Shown here: in pieces, positions 18,957-29,296 of the stretch | Layout: the number at the start of each line of letters is the position of its first letter | How positions within the stretch are numbered: position 1 is the stretch's first letter | Assembly (NCBI RefSeq): GCF_006443095.1 | Contig: NZ_VFWZ01000009.1 | Span: 124,001 to 188,000 of the forward strand | Source of the DNA: Aquimarina algicola | GTDB taxonomy: Bacteria > Bacteroidota > Bacteroidia > Flavobacteriales > Flavobacteriaceae | Reading direction: 5' to 3' | DNA: 64,000 nt | Notes under the pieces: generated by a model | What the model was told of the DNA's origin: nothing | Databases searched by the model: none | The model's input: only the letters and a program-made list of their open reading frames with translations | Made by a program: the position numbers and the translations under genes

Positions 18957-20306
18957 ATGAACAAGCGTAAATTAAGTTTCTGGGAGATTTGGAACATGAG
19001 TTTCGGTTTCTTAGGAATACAAATGGGCTTTGCTCTCCAAAATGCAAATGCCAGTAGAATTTTACAGATTTTTGGTGCAGATGTACATGAATTATCCTGG
19101 TTCTGGATTGTTGCTCCTTTAACGGGATTAATAGTACAGCCAATTATTGGATACTACAGTGATAAAACCTGGACTAGATTAGGCCGTAGACGGCCATACT
19201 TTCTTACCGGATCTGTTTTAGCATCATTAGGCTTACTTCTTATGCCTAATGCAGATATGTTTACAGCTTTTTTACCGGCTTTGTGGGTGGGAGCAGGAAT
19301 GCTTATGATTATGGATGCTTCGTTCAATGTTGCAATGGAACCTTTTAGAGCTCTCGTTGCAGATAATCTACCCTCAGATCAAAGAACATTGGGGTTTAGT
19401 GTACAAACAGCATTGATTGGTTTTGGAGCAGTAATTGGATCTTGGTTACCCTATGCTTTTGTTAATTGGTTTGGGATTTCTAATGTTGCAGAAACAGGAA
19501 AAATACCCTTACATTTATTACTGTCTTTTATAATTGGGGCAATTGTTCTTGTTGGGAGTATTCTTTTAACTGTTTTTACAACAAAAGAATATACTCCAGA
19601 AGAACTTAAGGCATTTGAAACAGATACTGAAGAAAAAGTAGAAGAACAATCATCATTATTGAATATATTCTCAGATTTTAGAAAAATGCCTTTGACCATG
19701 AAACAACTCAGTTGGGTGCAATTTTTTTCATGGTTTGGTCTATTTGGAATGTGGGTTTTTTCAACACCCGCTATTGCACATCATATTTATGGGTTACCAA
19801 TAGAAGATCATACGAGTAAAGCATATCAGGATGCAGGAGACTGGGTAGGTTTCTTGTTTGGTGTTTATAATGCAGTATCTGCTATATTTGCTTTTTTTCT
19901 ACCCGCGATTGCCCTCAAAATAGGCAGAAAATTAACACACTCTTTATGCTTAGTAATAGGGGGACTTAGCTTTATTTCTATGTATTTTGTTTCTAATGAA
20001 ACCTTATTGATACTACCGATGATAGGAATTGGATTTGCATGGGCAAGTATATTGGCTATGCCTTATGCAATTTTAGCAGGAGCAATCCCTTCTAGAAAGA
20101 TGGGGGTATATATGGGGATATTTAATTTTTTCATTGTATTACCGCAAATAGTTAATGCACTAATAGGAGGTCCTCTAGTAAAATATTTTTATGGAGGTAA
20201 TGCCATGTATGCACTTGTAATCAGCGGAATTTCATTTATAGTGGCAGCATTACTGGTAACAAGAGTTAAAGATGTAGATGATAAAGTAATTGTAAATAAA
20301 ACCTAA
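18957..20306 (+). CDS. MFS sugar transporter (SLC45/GPH-like), probable maltose importer
   Basis: 449 residues with about 12 membrane helices. The loop-2 motif YYSDKTWTRLGRRRPYFL is the SDxxxxRxGRRRP signature shared by the SLC45 and GPH-type sugar permeases. A charged cytoplasmic loop (about 210-235) divides the two six-helix halves. It should carry maltose or short malto-oligosaccharides across the inner membrane by cation symport. It heads the plus-strand operon, 11 bp before pgmB, which fits supply of substrate to the GH65 phosphorylase. Confidence 0.88.
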   Translation: MNKRKLSFWEIWNMSFGFLGIQMGFALQNANASRILQIFGADVHELSWFWIVAPLTGLIVQPIIGYYSDKTWTRLGRRRPYFLTGSVLASLGLLLMPNADMFTAFLPALWVGAGMLMIMDASFNVAMEPFRALVADNLPSDQRTLGFSVQTALIGFGAVIGSWLPYAFVNWFGISNVAETGKIPLHLLLSFIIGAIVLVGSILLTVFTTKEYTPEELKAFETDTEEKVEEQSSLLNIFSDFRKMPLTMKQLSWVQFFSWFGLFGMWVFSTPAIAHHIYGLPIEDHTSKAYQDAGDWVGFLFGVYNAVSAIFAFFLPAIALKIGRKLTHSLCLVIGGLSFISMYFVSNETLLILPMIGIGFAWASILAMPYAILAGAIPSRKMGVYMGIFNFFIVLPQIVNALIGGPLVKYFYGGNAMYALVISGISFIVAALLVTRVKDVDDKVIVNKT

Positions 20307-20317
20307 GTAAAATAAAC

Positions 20318-20977
20318 ATGAAAAAAGGATTCATATTTGATCTTGATGGTGTCATTGTAGATACAGCAAAATATCATTTTCTAGCTTGGCAAAACCTAGC
20401 CAGCTCATTAGGGATTTCTTTTTCTGAAGAACAAAATGAACAACTAAAAGGAGTTAGTAGAGTAAGGTCTTTAGAAAAAATATTAGAATGGGGAAATACA
20501 TCTATTTCTCAAGAAGAATTCAATAGACTCATGACAGAAAAAAATGAGGAGTATCTAGTTTATATATCAAAAATGGATGCTACCGAAATTCTACAAGGAG
20601 TTCCTGAGGTGCTCAATTACCTAAAATTAAAAGAGCAAGGTATTGCATTAGGCTCCGCAAGTAAGAATGCGAGAATAATCTTAGAAAAAGTACATCTTCA
20701 AAATATGTTTGATGTAATCGTAGATGGTACAAATGTTTCTAAGGCAAAACCAGACCCAGAAGTATTTGTCAATGGAGCTCAAGAGCTTAACATTTCTCCA
20801 AAAGATTGTATTGTTTTTGAAGATTCTGTGGCAGGAATTCAAGCTGCAAATGCAGCAGATATGATCAGTATTGGTATTGGCGATGCTACAATTTTACATG
20901 AAGCAGACTATATTTTTAATGATTTTACAGAAATAAAAGAAGAATTTATTAATCAATTAATTACAACCATAAAATAA
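20318..20977 (+). CDS. pgmB: Beta-phosphoglucomutase (HAD superfamily)
   Basis: 219 residues. The HAD motif FDLDGVIVDT places the nucleophile at Asp8 and the acid/base at Asp10. The cap domain follows, then GSASKNARIIL (motif II Ser), Lys in SKAKPDPEVF and EDSVAGIQAA (motif III). It converts beta-glucose 1-phosphate to glucose 6-phosphate through beta-glucose 1,6-bisphosphate. Position between the transporter and a GH65 phosphorylase is diagnostic, since that enzyme makes the beta anomer. Length is normal for the family. Confidence 0.93.
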   Translation: MKKGFIFDLDGVIVDTAKYHFLAWQNLASSLGISFSEEQNEQLKGVSRVRSLEKILEWGNTSISQEEFNRLMTEKNEEYLVYISKMDATEILQGVPEVLNYLKLKEQGIALGSASKNARIILEKVHLQNMFDVIVDGTNVSKAKPDPEVFVNGAQELNISPKDCIVFEDSVAGIQAANAADMISIGIGDATILHEADYIFNDFTEIKEEFINQLITTIK

Positions 20978-21036
20978 CCAGATATAAATAAACAAACCTA
21001 ATCTATAAACTGCCAAGAGTATAGTATTAGTAGTTA

Positions 21037-21052
21037 TTTATTGTACAATAAA
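21037..21052. promoter_or_regulatory. 16-bp palindrome just before the GH65 start codon
   Basis: TTTATTGTACAATAAA is a perfect inverted repeat ending 10 bp before the ATG at 21063. It could be an operator or a weak leader hairpin near the translation start. No regulator can be assigned, and AT-rich palindromes of this length do arise by chance. Confidence 0.3.
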
Positions 21053-21062
21053 AACGGAAAAA

Positions 21063-23369
21063 ATGAATCAGGATTATATAAAACCAGATAACTGGTCGAT
21101 TATTGAAGAAGGATTTGATGTAGAACGTGTTAAATCATCAGAAAGTCTTTTTAGTATAGGAAATGGAGCGATGGGACAACGTGCTAATTTTGAAGAAATG
21201 TACTCAGGCCAAACTTTTCAAGGGAGTTATATTGCCGGAGTATATTATCCTGATAAAACTAGAGTAGGATGGTGGAAAAATGGGTATCCGGAATATTTTG
21301 CAAAAGTATTAAATGCCCCAAACTGGATAGGGATCAATGTTAAAATAAATGGAGAAGAACTAAATCTTCATACATGTACAGCTGTAAAAGATTTTAGACG
21401 AGAATTAAACATGAAAGAAGGTTGGTATCAACGTTCTTTTACAGCAATTCTAAAAAATGAAATAGAAGTTAAGGTAAAGTCTACTCGATTTTTAAGCCTT
21501 GATTTAGATGAAGTAGGAGTAATCAAATATGAGGTGACACCTGTAAATCAAGATGCGAATATAGTTTTTACATCTTATTTGGATTCAGGAATTACGAACG
21601 AAGATAGTAACTGGGATGATAAATTTTGGGATACATATGATGTAGCACATAAAGAACATTCGGCCTATATTTTGTCAAAAACCATGAAAACTGAATTTCA
21701 TGTTTGTACAGGAATGTTGAATCAGATATTTCTTGATGATACAGCAGAAGAAATCTTGCCCGTAGTTGATAGCAATGAAACATTTGTTGGATTATCGTAT
21801 GAAGTGAATGCACCAAAAAATACAACTGCATCACTTGTTAAATACGCAGGGTACACAGTATCACTTAATCATAAAAAAGAAGATCTGGCAAGTGCAAGCA
21901 AAACTGTTTTGAAACAAGCTTCAGAATCTGGTTTTGATTCCCTTTTGGATTTACAGAAAAAAGCCTGGTCTCGTATTTGGGAAATGGCAGATATTGTAAT
22001 AGAAGGAGATGTAAAAGCCCAACAAGGAATACGATTCAATATCTTTCAACTTAATCAAACCTATTTGGGTAAAGACGCAAGGCTAAACATTGGTCCCAAA
22101 GGATTTACTGGCGAAAAATATGGAGGGAGCACTTATTGGGATACCGAAGCATATTGTATTCCCTTTTATATGGCTACCAAAGATCAGCATGTAGCGCGAA
22201 GTCTTCTTACCTATAGATATAATCATCTCGAAAAAGCGATCGAAAATGCTAAAAAATTAGGTTTTGATAATGGAGCAGCACTTTATCCTATGGTTACTAT
22301 GAATGGAGAAGAGTGTCATAACGAATGGGAAATTACTTTTGAAGAAATCCATCGTAATGGAGCTATGACATTTGCTATTTATAATTATGTAAGATATACA
22401 GGGGATTACAATTATATACCAGAAAAAGGACTAGAAGTAATGATCGGTATAGCTCGTTTTTGGCATCAAAGAGCTACATTTTCAACAGATAAAAATAAAT
22501 ATGTAATCCTTGGAGTTACGGGTCCAAATGAATACGAAAACAATATCAATAATAATTGGTATACGAATTATTTGGCAAAATGGTGTATTGAATATTGTGT
22601 AGAACACCTTAAAAAAGTTGAAGAAGAATATGCTTCTGATCACAAAAGAATTATAGAAAAAACAAAGCTTACTCAGAAAGAAGTTGAAGAAATGCTAGTG
22701 GTAGCAGAAAAGATGTATTTTCCATATTCTGAAAAACATCAAGTATATTTACAACAAGACGGATTTTTGGATAAAGAACTAATCACAGTATCAAACCTTG
22801 ATGCATCCCAAAGACCTATTAATCAAAAGTGGAGTTGGGATAGGATTTTACGATCACCATATATCAAGCAGGCAGATACATTGCAAGGCTTCTATATGTT
22901 TGAAGATCATTTTACAAAAGAAGAATTAGAACGTCATTTTGATTTTTATGAGCCTTTTACAGTTCATGAATCATCACTTTCACCATGTGTACATAGCATT
23001 CAGGCAGCATCTTTGGATAGAATGGAACAAGCATACACATTTTATTTAAGGACATCCAGATTGGATTTGGATGATTATAATAAAGAAGTAGAAGAAGGAC
23101 TTCATATCACTAGTATGGCAGGAACCTGGATGAGTATTGTAGAAGGTTTTGGAGGACTTAGAATTAAAAATGATACCTTGTTTTTTACACCACGTATCCC
23201 AAAAGAATGGAAAGGATATTCTTTTAATGTTAATTTTAGAAATCAAATTCTAAAAGTAAATGTTTCGCAAGAAGGAACGTCTTTTAACCTCGAAGGAGAT
23301 CAAGAACTATTAATAGTTGTTGATAATAAAGAAGTGAAAATAACACCAAATCATTTGGTAACTGTTTAG
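21063..23369 (+). CDS. GH65 maltose phosphorylase
   Basis: 768 residues, the usual length, with no signal peptide and so cytoplasmic. An N-terminal beta-sandwich (to about 270) precedes an (alpha/alpha)6 barrel. The acidic active-site segment GEECHNEWEITFEEIHRNGA begins at about residue 416 and matches bacterial maltose phosphorylases. KWSWDRILRSPYIKQAD and HESSLSPCVHSIQAA are further conserved blocks. It splits maltose with phosphate into glucose and beta-glucose 1-phosphate, the latter used by PgmB 85 bp upstream. Kojibiose or trehalose phosphorylase is a less likely alternative. Confidence 0.92.
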   Translation: MNQDYIKPDNWSIIEEGFDVERVKSSESLFSIGNGAMGQRANFEEMYSGQTFQGSYIAGVYYPDKTRVGWWKNGYPEYFAKVLNAPNWIGINVKINGEELNLHTCTAVKDFRRELNMKEGWYQRSFTAILKNEIEVKVKSTRFLSLDLDEVGVIKYEVTPVNQDANIVFTSYLDSGITNEDSNWDDKFWDTYDVAHKEHSAYILSKTMKTEFHVCTGMLNQIFLDDTAEEILPVVDSNETFVGLSYEVNAPKNTTASLVKYAGYTVSLNHKKEDLASASKTVLKQASESGFDSLLDLQKKAWSRIWEMADIVIEGDVKAQQGIRFNIFQLNQTYLGKDARLNIGPKGFTGEKYGGSTYWDTEAYCIPFYMATKDQHVARSLLTYRYNHLEKAIENAKKLGFDNGAALYPMVTMNGEECHNEWEITFEEIHRNGAMTFAIYNYVRYTGDYNYIPEKGLEVMIGIARFWHQRATFSTDKNKYVILGVTGPNEYENNINNNWYTNYLAKWCIEYCVEHLKKVEEEYASDHKRIIEKTKLTQKEVEEMLVVAEKMYFPYSEKHQVYLQQDGFLDKELITVSNLDASQRPINQKWSWDRILRSPYIKQADTLQGFYMFEDHFTKEELERHFDFYEPFTVHESSLSPCVHSIQAASLDRMEQAYTFYLRTSRLDLDDYNKEVEEGLHITSMAGTWMSIVEGFGGLRIKNDTLFFTPRIPKEWKGYSFNVNFRNQILKVNVSQEGTSFNLEGDQELLIVVDNKEVKITPNHLVTV

Positions 23370-23394
23370 CGTTTAAATATAGATCATTTTTTTG

Positions 23395-23421
23395 GGACAC
23401 TTTAAATAACATAAGGTGTCC
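23395..23421. other. Small hairpin in the gap after GH65
   Basis: A 9-bp stem (23395-23403 with 23413-23421, one G-T pair) carries the string GGACAC in the 5' arm. No T run follows on the plus strand. It may mark mRNA processing between the GH65 and GH13 genes. The hairpin at 8769-8802 has the same GGACAC/GTGTCC stem. Confidence 0.35.
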
Positions 23422-23557
23422 TGAAAAATGAATTATATAGTCGTTTATTTCACTTCGATTTTACGTCAATTTGTTTTTGTACTTCATACTCAATAGTACA
23501 AATTCCTATTTTTCTTTTATTCAAAATTACCTTTTAGTTAATAAATAATTACGTATA

Positions 23558-25423
23558 ATGAAAAACCAACATTTTTTTGTAATATTTATAATTGCTAGTT
23601 TTTATTTTTCATTGAGTTACTCACAAGTAGAGAAAATAGAACCCCCATTTTGGTGGAGTAACATGCACCATCAAGAATTACAATTAATGTGCTATGGAAA
23701 AGATATATCCAAGTACGATGTAGAAATTGATGGGGTAACTATTACAGAAACTACTAAAACAGAAAATCCAAACTATATTTTTATTACTATAAATACCAAA
23801 GATATTACATCCAGTAATATCGTAATTGATTTTAAAAATCAAGGAAAAGTTGTCACCTCTCGAGAGTATGAGTTTAAAGATAGGAAAGCTAACTCTAAGT
23901 ATAGAAAAGGTTTTGATAGTAGTGATGTCATTTACCTTTTGATGCCTGATAGGTTTTCTGATGGAAATTCTAAAAAACATTCGCGGTCAGATATTGCAGA
24001 AAAAGAAGATCGAACAAATCCGGCAGGACGACATGGGGGTGATATACAAGGTATAATTAATCATTTAGATTATATAAAGGATCTTGGTGCTACCGCTTTA
24101 TGGAGTACGCCCTTATTAGAAGATAATGAGCCCGAATACTCATATCATACATATGCTCAAAGCGACTTATATAATATTGATCCCAGATATGGAAGCAATG
24201 AAGAGTATAAAAAATTGGCTCAGGAGTTGCACAAATTGGATATGAAATTGATCATGGATTATATTACAAATCATTGGGGGTCAAAACACTGGATGATCAA
24301 GGATTTACCTACAAAAGACTGGATACATCAATGGCCCGAAGGGTTTAAAAGAAGTAATTATCGAATGACAACACAGTTTGATAATCATGCATCACAGATA
24401 GATGCCAAAGGTTGTATGAATGGATGGTTTGATGTTTCTATGCCTGATATCAATCAAAATAATCCGTTGGTGCTTCAATACATTATTCAAAACGCTATCT
24501 GGTGGATAGAATATGCAGATTTAGATGGGCTTAGGGTAGATACCTATTCTTACAATGATAAAGAAGCGATTGCACAGTGGACAAAAGCAATTATGGAAGA
24601 ATACCCGAATTTTAACATTGTAGGAGAGGTTTGGATGCATGATCAGGCACAAATAGCGTATTGGCAAAAAGATAGCAAAGTAGGAGCAATAGGCAATTTC
24701 AACTCTCATTTGCCTTCTGTCATGGATTTTACGTTATATAATACGGTAACAACAATGTTTAATGAAAATGATGATGTATGGGATAAAGGTATGATAAGAG
24801 CCTATAATAATTTTGCCAATGATTTTTTATATCCAGATATCAATAATATCTTGATTTTTGCCGGTAATCACGATACAAATCGAATTAATGAAGTTTATCA
24901 AAGTAATATTGATAAATATAAAATGATAATGACATTAATTTTGACTACTCGAGGGATTCCACAGATATACTATGGTGATGAAATAGGAATGCTTGGTAAT
25001 AGAGATAAAAGTGGAGATGGCGATATTAGAAGAGATTTTCCCGGAGGTTGGGAAGAAGATGAACAAAATGCATTTCTGCCTTCATCTGTGAAAAAAGGAA
25101 GAACAAACAGTCAAGAGGCTTTTCATACGTTTACAAAAAAAGTTTTGAATTGGCGTAAGCAATCTCAGGCGATTCACAGAGGAAAGCTATTACAGTATAT
25201 TCCATTTCATAATGTATACGTATATTTTCGATACACAGAAGAAAAAAGTGTTATGGTCATTATCAATAATAACAAAAATGATCAAACAATTGACGTTTCT
25301 CGTTTTACAGAAGGTGTAAAAACATTCACCAAAGGATTAGACATTCTAACAGGTACTACTATAGATACCACCAAAGATTTTCAGGTTTCATCACAGACTT
25401 CGATGATACTAGAATTACAATAA
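23558..25423 (+). CDS. Secreted GH13 amylase (neopullulanase/cyclomaltodextrinase type)
   Basis: 621 residues with signal peptide MKNQHFFVIFIIASFYFSLSYSQ. An N-terminal beta domain (about 25-110) leads into a GH13 barrel: DYITNHWG (region I), GLRVDTYSY with nucleophile Asp328, VGEVWM with Glu357, and GNHDTNRI with Asp439. The layout resembles SusA-type neopullulanases and cyclomaltodextrinases. No T9SS tail is present, so it is probably periplasmic, trimming imported oligosaccharides to maltose. It follows GH65 by 188 bp and precedes a second GH13 by 33 bp. Confidence 0.9.
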   Translation: MKNQHFFVIFIIASFYFSLSYSQVEKIEPPFWWSNMHHQELQLMCYGKDISKYDVEIDGVTITETTKTENPNYIFITINTKDITSSNIVIDFKNQGKVVTSREYEFKDRKANSKYRKGFDSSDVIYLLMPDRFSDGNSKKHSRSDIAEKEDRTNPAGRHGGDIQGIINHLDYIKDLGATALWSTPLLEDNEPEYSYHTYAQSDLYNIDPRYGSNEEYKKLAQELHKLDMKLIMDYITNHWGSKHWMIKDLPTKDWIHQWPEGFKRSNYRMTTQFDNHASQIDAKGCMNGWFDVSMPDINQNNPLVLQYIIQNAIWWIEYADLDGLRVDTYSYNDKEAIAQWTKAIMEEYPNFNIVGEVWMHDQAQIAYWQKDSKVGAIGNFNSHLPSVMDFTLYNTVTTMFNENDDVWDKGMIRAYNNFANDFLYPDINNILIFAGNHDTNRINEVYQSNIDKYKMIMTLILTTRGIPQIYYGDEIGMLGNRDKSGDGDIRRDFPGGWEEDEQNAFLPSSVKKGRTNSQEAFHTFTKKVLNWRKQSQAIHRGKLLQYIPFHNVYVYFRYTEEKSVMVIINNNKNDQTIDVSRFTEGVKTFTKGLDILTGTTIDTTKDFQVSSQTSMILELQ

Positions 25424-25456
25424 AACACCAACATATTACATTCAATTTAAAAATTC

Positions 25457-26854
25457 ATGAAAAAAATATTTATAAGCATATTATCATTAGGAATTGTTTT
25501 TTCTTGTGGAAAAACCGAAAAGAAAAATACTGCTGAGAAGGCAGACCTAGTTAAAGAAGAAGTAAAAGAAACAGAAACAGAAACTATTCTTTCTGTAAGT
25601 GACGCAATGATGGAAAATGCTGTCATTTATGAAGCAAATATTCGTCAATATTCTGAAGAAGGATCTTTTAATGCGTTTACCAAAGACATTCCGGTTTTAA
25701 AACAATTGGGAGTTAAAATTCTTTGGATCATGCCTATTTACCCAATTTCTACAACAAAAAGTAAAGGGTCATTAGGTAGTTATTATGCGATATCGGATTA
25801 TAGTAAAGTTAATCCAGAATTTGGAACTATCGAAGATTTTAGAAACCTCGTGAAAACGGCACATGATCATGGTATTTATGTTATTCTGGATTGGGTAGCT
25901 AATCATACAGGATGGGATCATCATTGGATAAAAGAACACCCAGAATATTATACAAAGGATAAAAAAGGAAATATCACACATACCGTTGATACAGACTGGA
26001 CGGATGTGGCAGACCTTAACTATGATAGTAAAGAGATGCGAGAAGAAATGAAAAAACATATGATGTATTGGGTTAAAGAAGAAGGAATAGATGGATTTCG
26101 ATGTGATGTAGCTGGTATGGTACCTATAGATTTTTGGAAAACAACAACAGAAGAACTCAATAAAATTAAACCAGTATTTATGCTTGCAGAAAGTTGGGAA
26201 CCCGAACTTTTAGCAAATGGATTCGATATGGGGTACGCTTGGGATACACATCATAAAATGAATGATATTGCAAAAGGAAAAGCAAATGTAATTGATTGGG
26301 ATAAACGAATGAAACAAATCGATTCATTATATACAAAAGAAGATATCCTAATGAATTTTACATCCAATCATGACGAAAACTCCTGGAATGGAACTGTAAA
26401 AGAAAGAATGGGAAATGCTTCAGAAATGTTTGCTGCTTTGTCTTATGTAGCTCCCGGGATGCCTCTCATATATTCCGGACAAGAATATGATATGGATAAA
26501 AGACTTTTGTTCTTTGAAAAAGATACTATTCTTAAGAATAAAGGTAAATTCTTCACGCTATATGAAAAATTAGGAAAACTTAAAAATTCGAATCCTGCTT
26601 TGCATGGCGGTAAAAAAGCAGCTTCTTATCACAAGATTTCGACATCAGAAGATGACAAAGTTTTAGCATTCAGAAGAGAGAAAGACAACCACCAGGTTAT
26701 CTTTTTAGCTAATATGACAAAAGAAACCTTAAAATTTACCATTGAATATGAAGGTGTTTTTCAAGATTATCTGTCAGGAGAATCAGTAGGAATTATCCCT
26801 AATGAGAAACTACAATTTTCGCCATGGCAATATAGGATTTTGATTAAGAAATAA
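25457..26854 (+). CDS. GH13 amylase lipoprotein
   Basis: 465 residues. Lipoprotein signal ending VFSC, Cys17 lipidated, then a Lys/Glu-rich linker to about residue 45. Compact GH13 barrel: DWVANHTG (region I), GFRCDVAG with nucleophile Asp217, LAESWE with Glu245, and TSNHDENS with Asp306. It lacks the N-terminal sandwich of the preceding enzyme. Attachment to the periplasmic or outer membrane face is likely. Two different GH13 enzymes in tandem suggest division of labour, such as endo and exo action or debranching, but the products cannot be read from sequence. It is the last gene of the plus-strand glucan operon. Confidence 0.9.
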   Translation: MKKIFISILSLGIVFSCGKTEKKNTAEKADLVKEEVKETETETILSVSDAMMENAVIYEANIRQYSEEGSFNAFTKDIPVLKQLGVKILWIMPIYPISTTKSKGSLGSYYAISDYSKVNPEFGTIEDFRNLVKTAHDHGIYVILDWVANHTGWDHHWIKEHPEYYTKDKKGNITHTVDTDWTDVADLNYDSKEMREEMKKHMMYWVKEEGIDGFRCDVAGMVPIDFWKTTTEELNKIKPVFMLAESWEPELLANGFDMGYAWDTHHKMNDIAKGKANVIDWDKRMKQIDSLYTKEDILMNFTSNHDENSWNGTVKERMGNASEMFAALSYVAPGMPLIYSGQEYDMDKRLLFFEKDTILKNKGKFFTLYEKLGKLKNSNPALHGGKKAASYHKISTSEDDKVLAFRREKDNHQVIFLANMTKETLKFTIEYEGVFQDYLSGESVGIIPNEKLQFSPWQYRILIKK

Positions 26855-26879
26855 TCAATATAAAGAATTACTTATTACA

Positions 26880-26914
26880 AAAACGACTTGTTTCTACAGG
26901 TCGTTTTGTTTTTT
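26880..26914 (+). terminator. Intrinsic terminator of the glucan operon
   Basis: An 11-bp stem (26880-26890 with 26897-26907, one G-T pair) and 6-nt loop are followed by a T run at 26909-26914. It lies 25 bp after the stop of the second GH13 gene and separates the glucan operon from pfkA. Confidence 0.85.
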
Positions 26915-27040
26915 ATGCAAATTTTGGGAGTAAAAAATGCAGGGAGTGGTATTTTTAATGAATTACTTTAATCTTAACGTAATAAATGAAAAAGTGTTAG
27001 AATAGAGGCTTTTTCGTTTGTAAATACGAAATTTATCAAC

Positions 27041-27054
27041 CGAAAACGTTTTAG
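27041..27054. promoter_or_regulatory. Putative LacI-type operator before pfkA
   Basis: CGAAAACGTTTTAG is a CG-centred inverted repeat (6 of 7 pairs), sharing the string CGAAAACGTTT with the palindrome at 17581-17598 before susC. It ends 50 bp before the pfkA ATG. A shared regulator is inferred from this similarity. A -7-like TAGCTTTG is present at 27091-27098, without a well-spaced -33 box. Confidence 0.45.
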
Positions 27055-27104
27055 TTTTTTGACAAATTAGGTTATTGTCTGTAATAACGATAGCTTTGGT
27101 TACA

Positions 27105-28091
27105 ATGACAAAAAAAGTTGAAAATATAGCAGTCTTAACCTCGGGTGGTGACGCCCCTGGAATGAATGCTGCAATACGATCTGTAGTTCGTGCTTGTAGC
27201 TATTATAAATTAAATTGTTTCGGAGTTTTTAAGGGATATGAAGGTCTTATTAATAATGAAATCGAAGAGCTAAATGCCAGATCAGTACGTAATATTATTA
27301 ATAAAGGAGGTACTTTTCTTAAATCTGCCCGTTCACAAGAATTTAGAACCAAAGAAGGTCGTGAAAAAGCATACAAAAACCTTTTGAAAAATAATATTGA
27401 TGCACTCGTAGTGATAGGAGGAGACGGCAGTTTTACCGGTGCATTAAAATTGTCAGAAGAGTTTGATTTTCCTGTGGTAGGAATCCCGGGTACTATCGAC
27501 AATGATATCAATGGTACAGACTATACAATAGGGTATGATACGGCATTAAATACGGTAGTAGATGCTATAGACAAAATTAGAGATACCGCTAGTTCTCATA
27601 ATCGATTATTTCTTATCGAAGTAATGGGAAGAGATGCCGGAGATATCGCTTTGAATGCTGGTATTGGAGCAGGTGCAGAAGAAATTCTTATTCCTGAAGA
27701 AGATATGGGAGTAGAGAGGCTTTTGGATTCATTAAGAAAAAGTAAAAAAACAGGTAAGACTTCTAGCATTATCGTAGTTGCAGAAGGTGACAAATCTGGT
27801 AAAAATATTTTTGAGTTAGGAGAGTATGTAGAAGAAAACCTTGATGATTACGAAGTGAGAGTTTCTGTACTCGGACATATACAAAGAGGGGGTGCCCCTA
27901 GTTGCTACGATAGAGTACTCGCAAGCAAACTGGGAGTAGGAGCAGTAGAGGCGCTCATAGAAGGAAAAAGAGAAGTGATGATTGGTATAGTTCATAAAGA
28001 GGTTACCATAGTTACTCTCAAAACCGCATTAGAAAAGAGAACACATAAACATGATAAATTGATTAAGGTAGCAGATATTACCTCAGTTTAA
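27105..28091 (+). CDS. pfkA: ATP-dependent 6-phosphofructokinase
   Basis: 328 residues from the ATG at 27105; the frame is open upstream but only through a TTG. Family motifs in order: LTSGGDAPGMNAAIR (nucleotide binding), GGDGS, PGTIDNDINGTDYTIGYDTA (catalytic Asp in TIDND), MGRDAG and GHIQRGGAPS. The GGDGS and TIDND pattern indicates the ATP enzyme of type A. It phosphorylates fructose 6-phosphate in glycolysis. It stands 46 bp before gapA, and a putative LacI-type operator lies upstream, tying glycolysis to the adjacent glucan locus. Confidence 0.95.
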   Translation: MTKKVENIAVLTSGGDAPGMNAAIRSVVRACSYYKLNCFGVFKGYEGLINNEIEELNARSVRNIINKGGTFLKSARSQEFRTKEGREKAYKNLLKNNIDALVVIGGDGSFTGALKLSEEFDFPVVGIPGTIDNDINGTDYTIGYDTALNTVVDAIDKIRDTASSHNRLFLIEVMGRDAGDIALNAGIGAGAEEILIPEEDMGVERLLDSLRKSKKTGKTSSIIVVAEGDKSGKNIFELGEYVEENLDDYEVRVSVLGHIQRGGAPSCYDRVLASKLGVGAVEALIEGKREVMIGIVHKEVTIVTLKTALEKRTHKHDKLIKVADITSV

Positions 28092-28118
28092 TCATTATGA
28101 TCTTAAATTATAAATTAA

Positions 28119-29138
<1,020 letters not shown>

Positions 29139-29160
29139 AAGAAATGCTATAAGAATTAAA

Positions 29161-29232
29161 CTAATTCATAATACATATAGCTAAGTTTATAGATTGATTA
29201 CAAGTTATGATTACTATATGTATTATGATTAG
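29161..29232. repeat. Long inverted repeat after gapA
   Basis: Arms at 29161-29180 and 29214-29232 are complementary over about 19 bp with one bulged base, and the loop is 33 nt. It lies 22 bp past the gapA stop and 64 bp before the kinase start. It could stabilise the gapA mRNA or weakly terminate. No T run follows. Confidence 0.6.
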
Positions 29233-29296
29233 TATCTAAGATAGATTAAAGAATATTCAAAATTACTCTCTTTACAAACCAATAATAAAGATTAAA

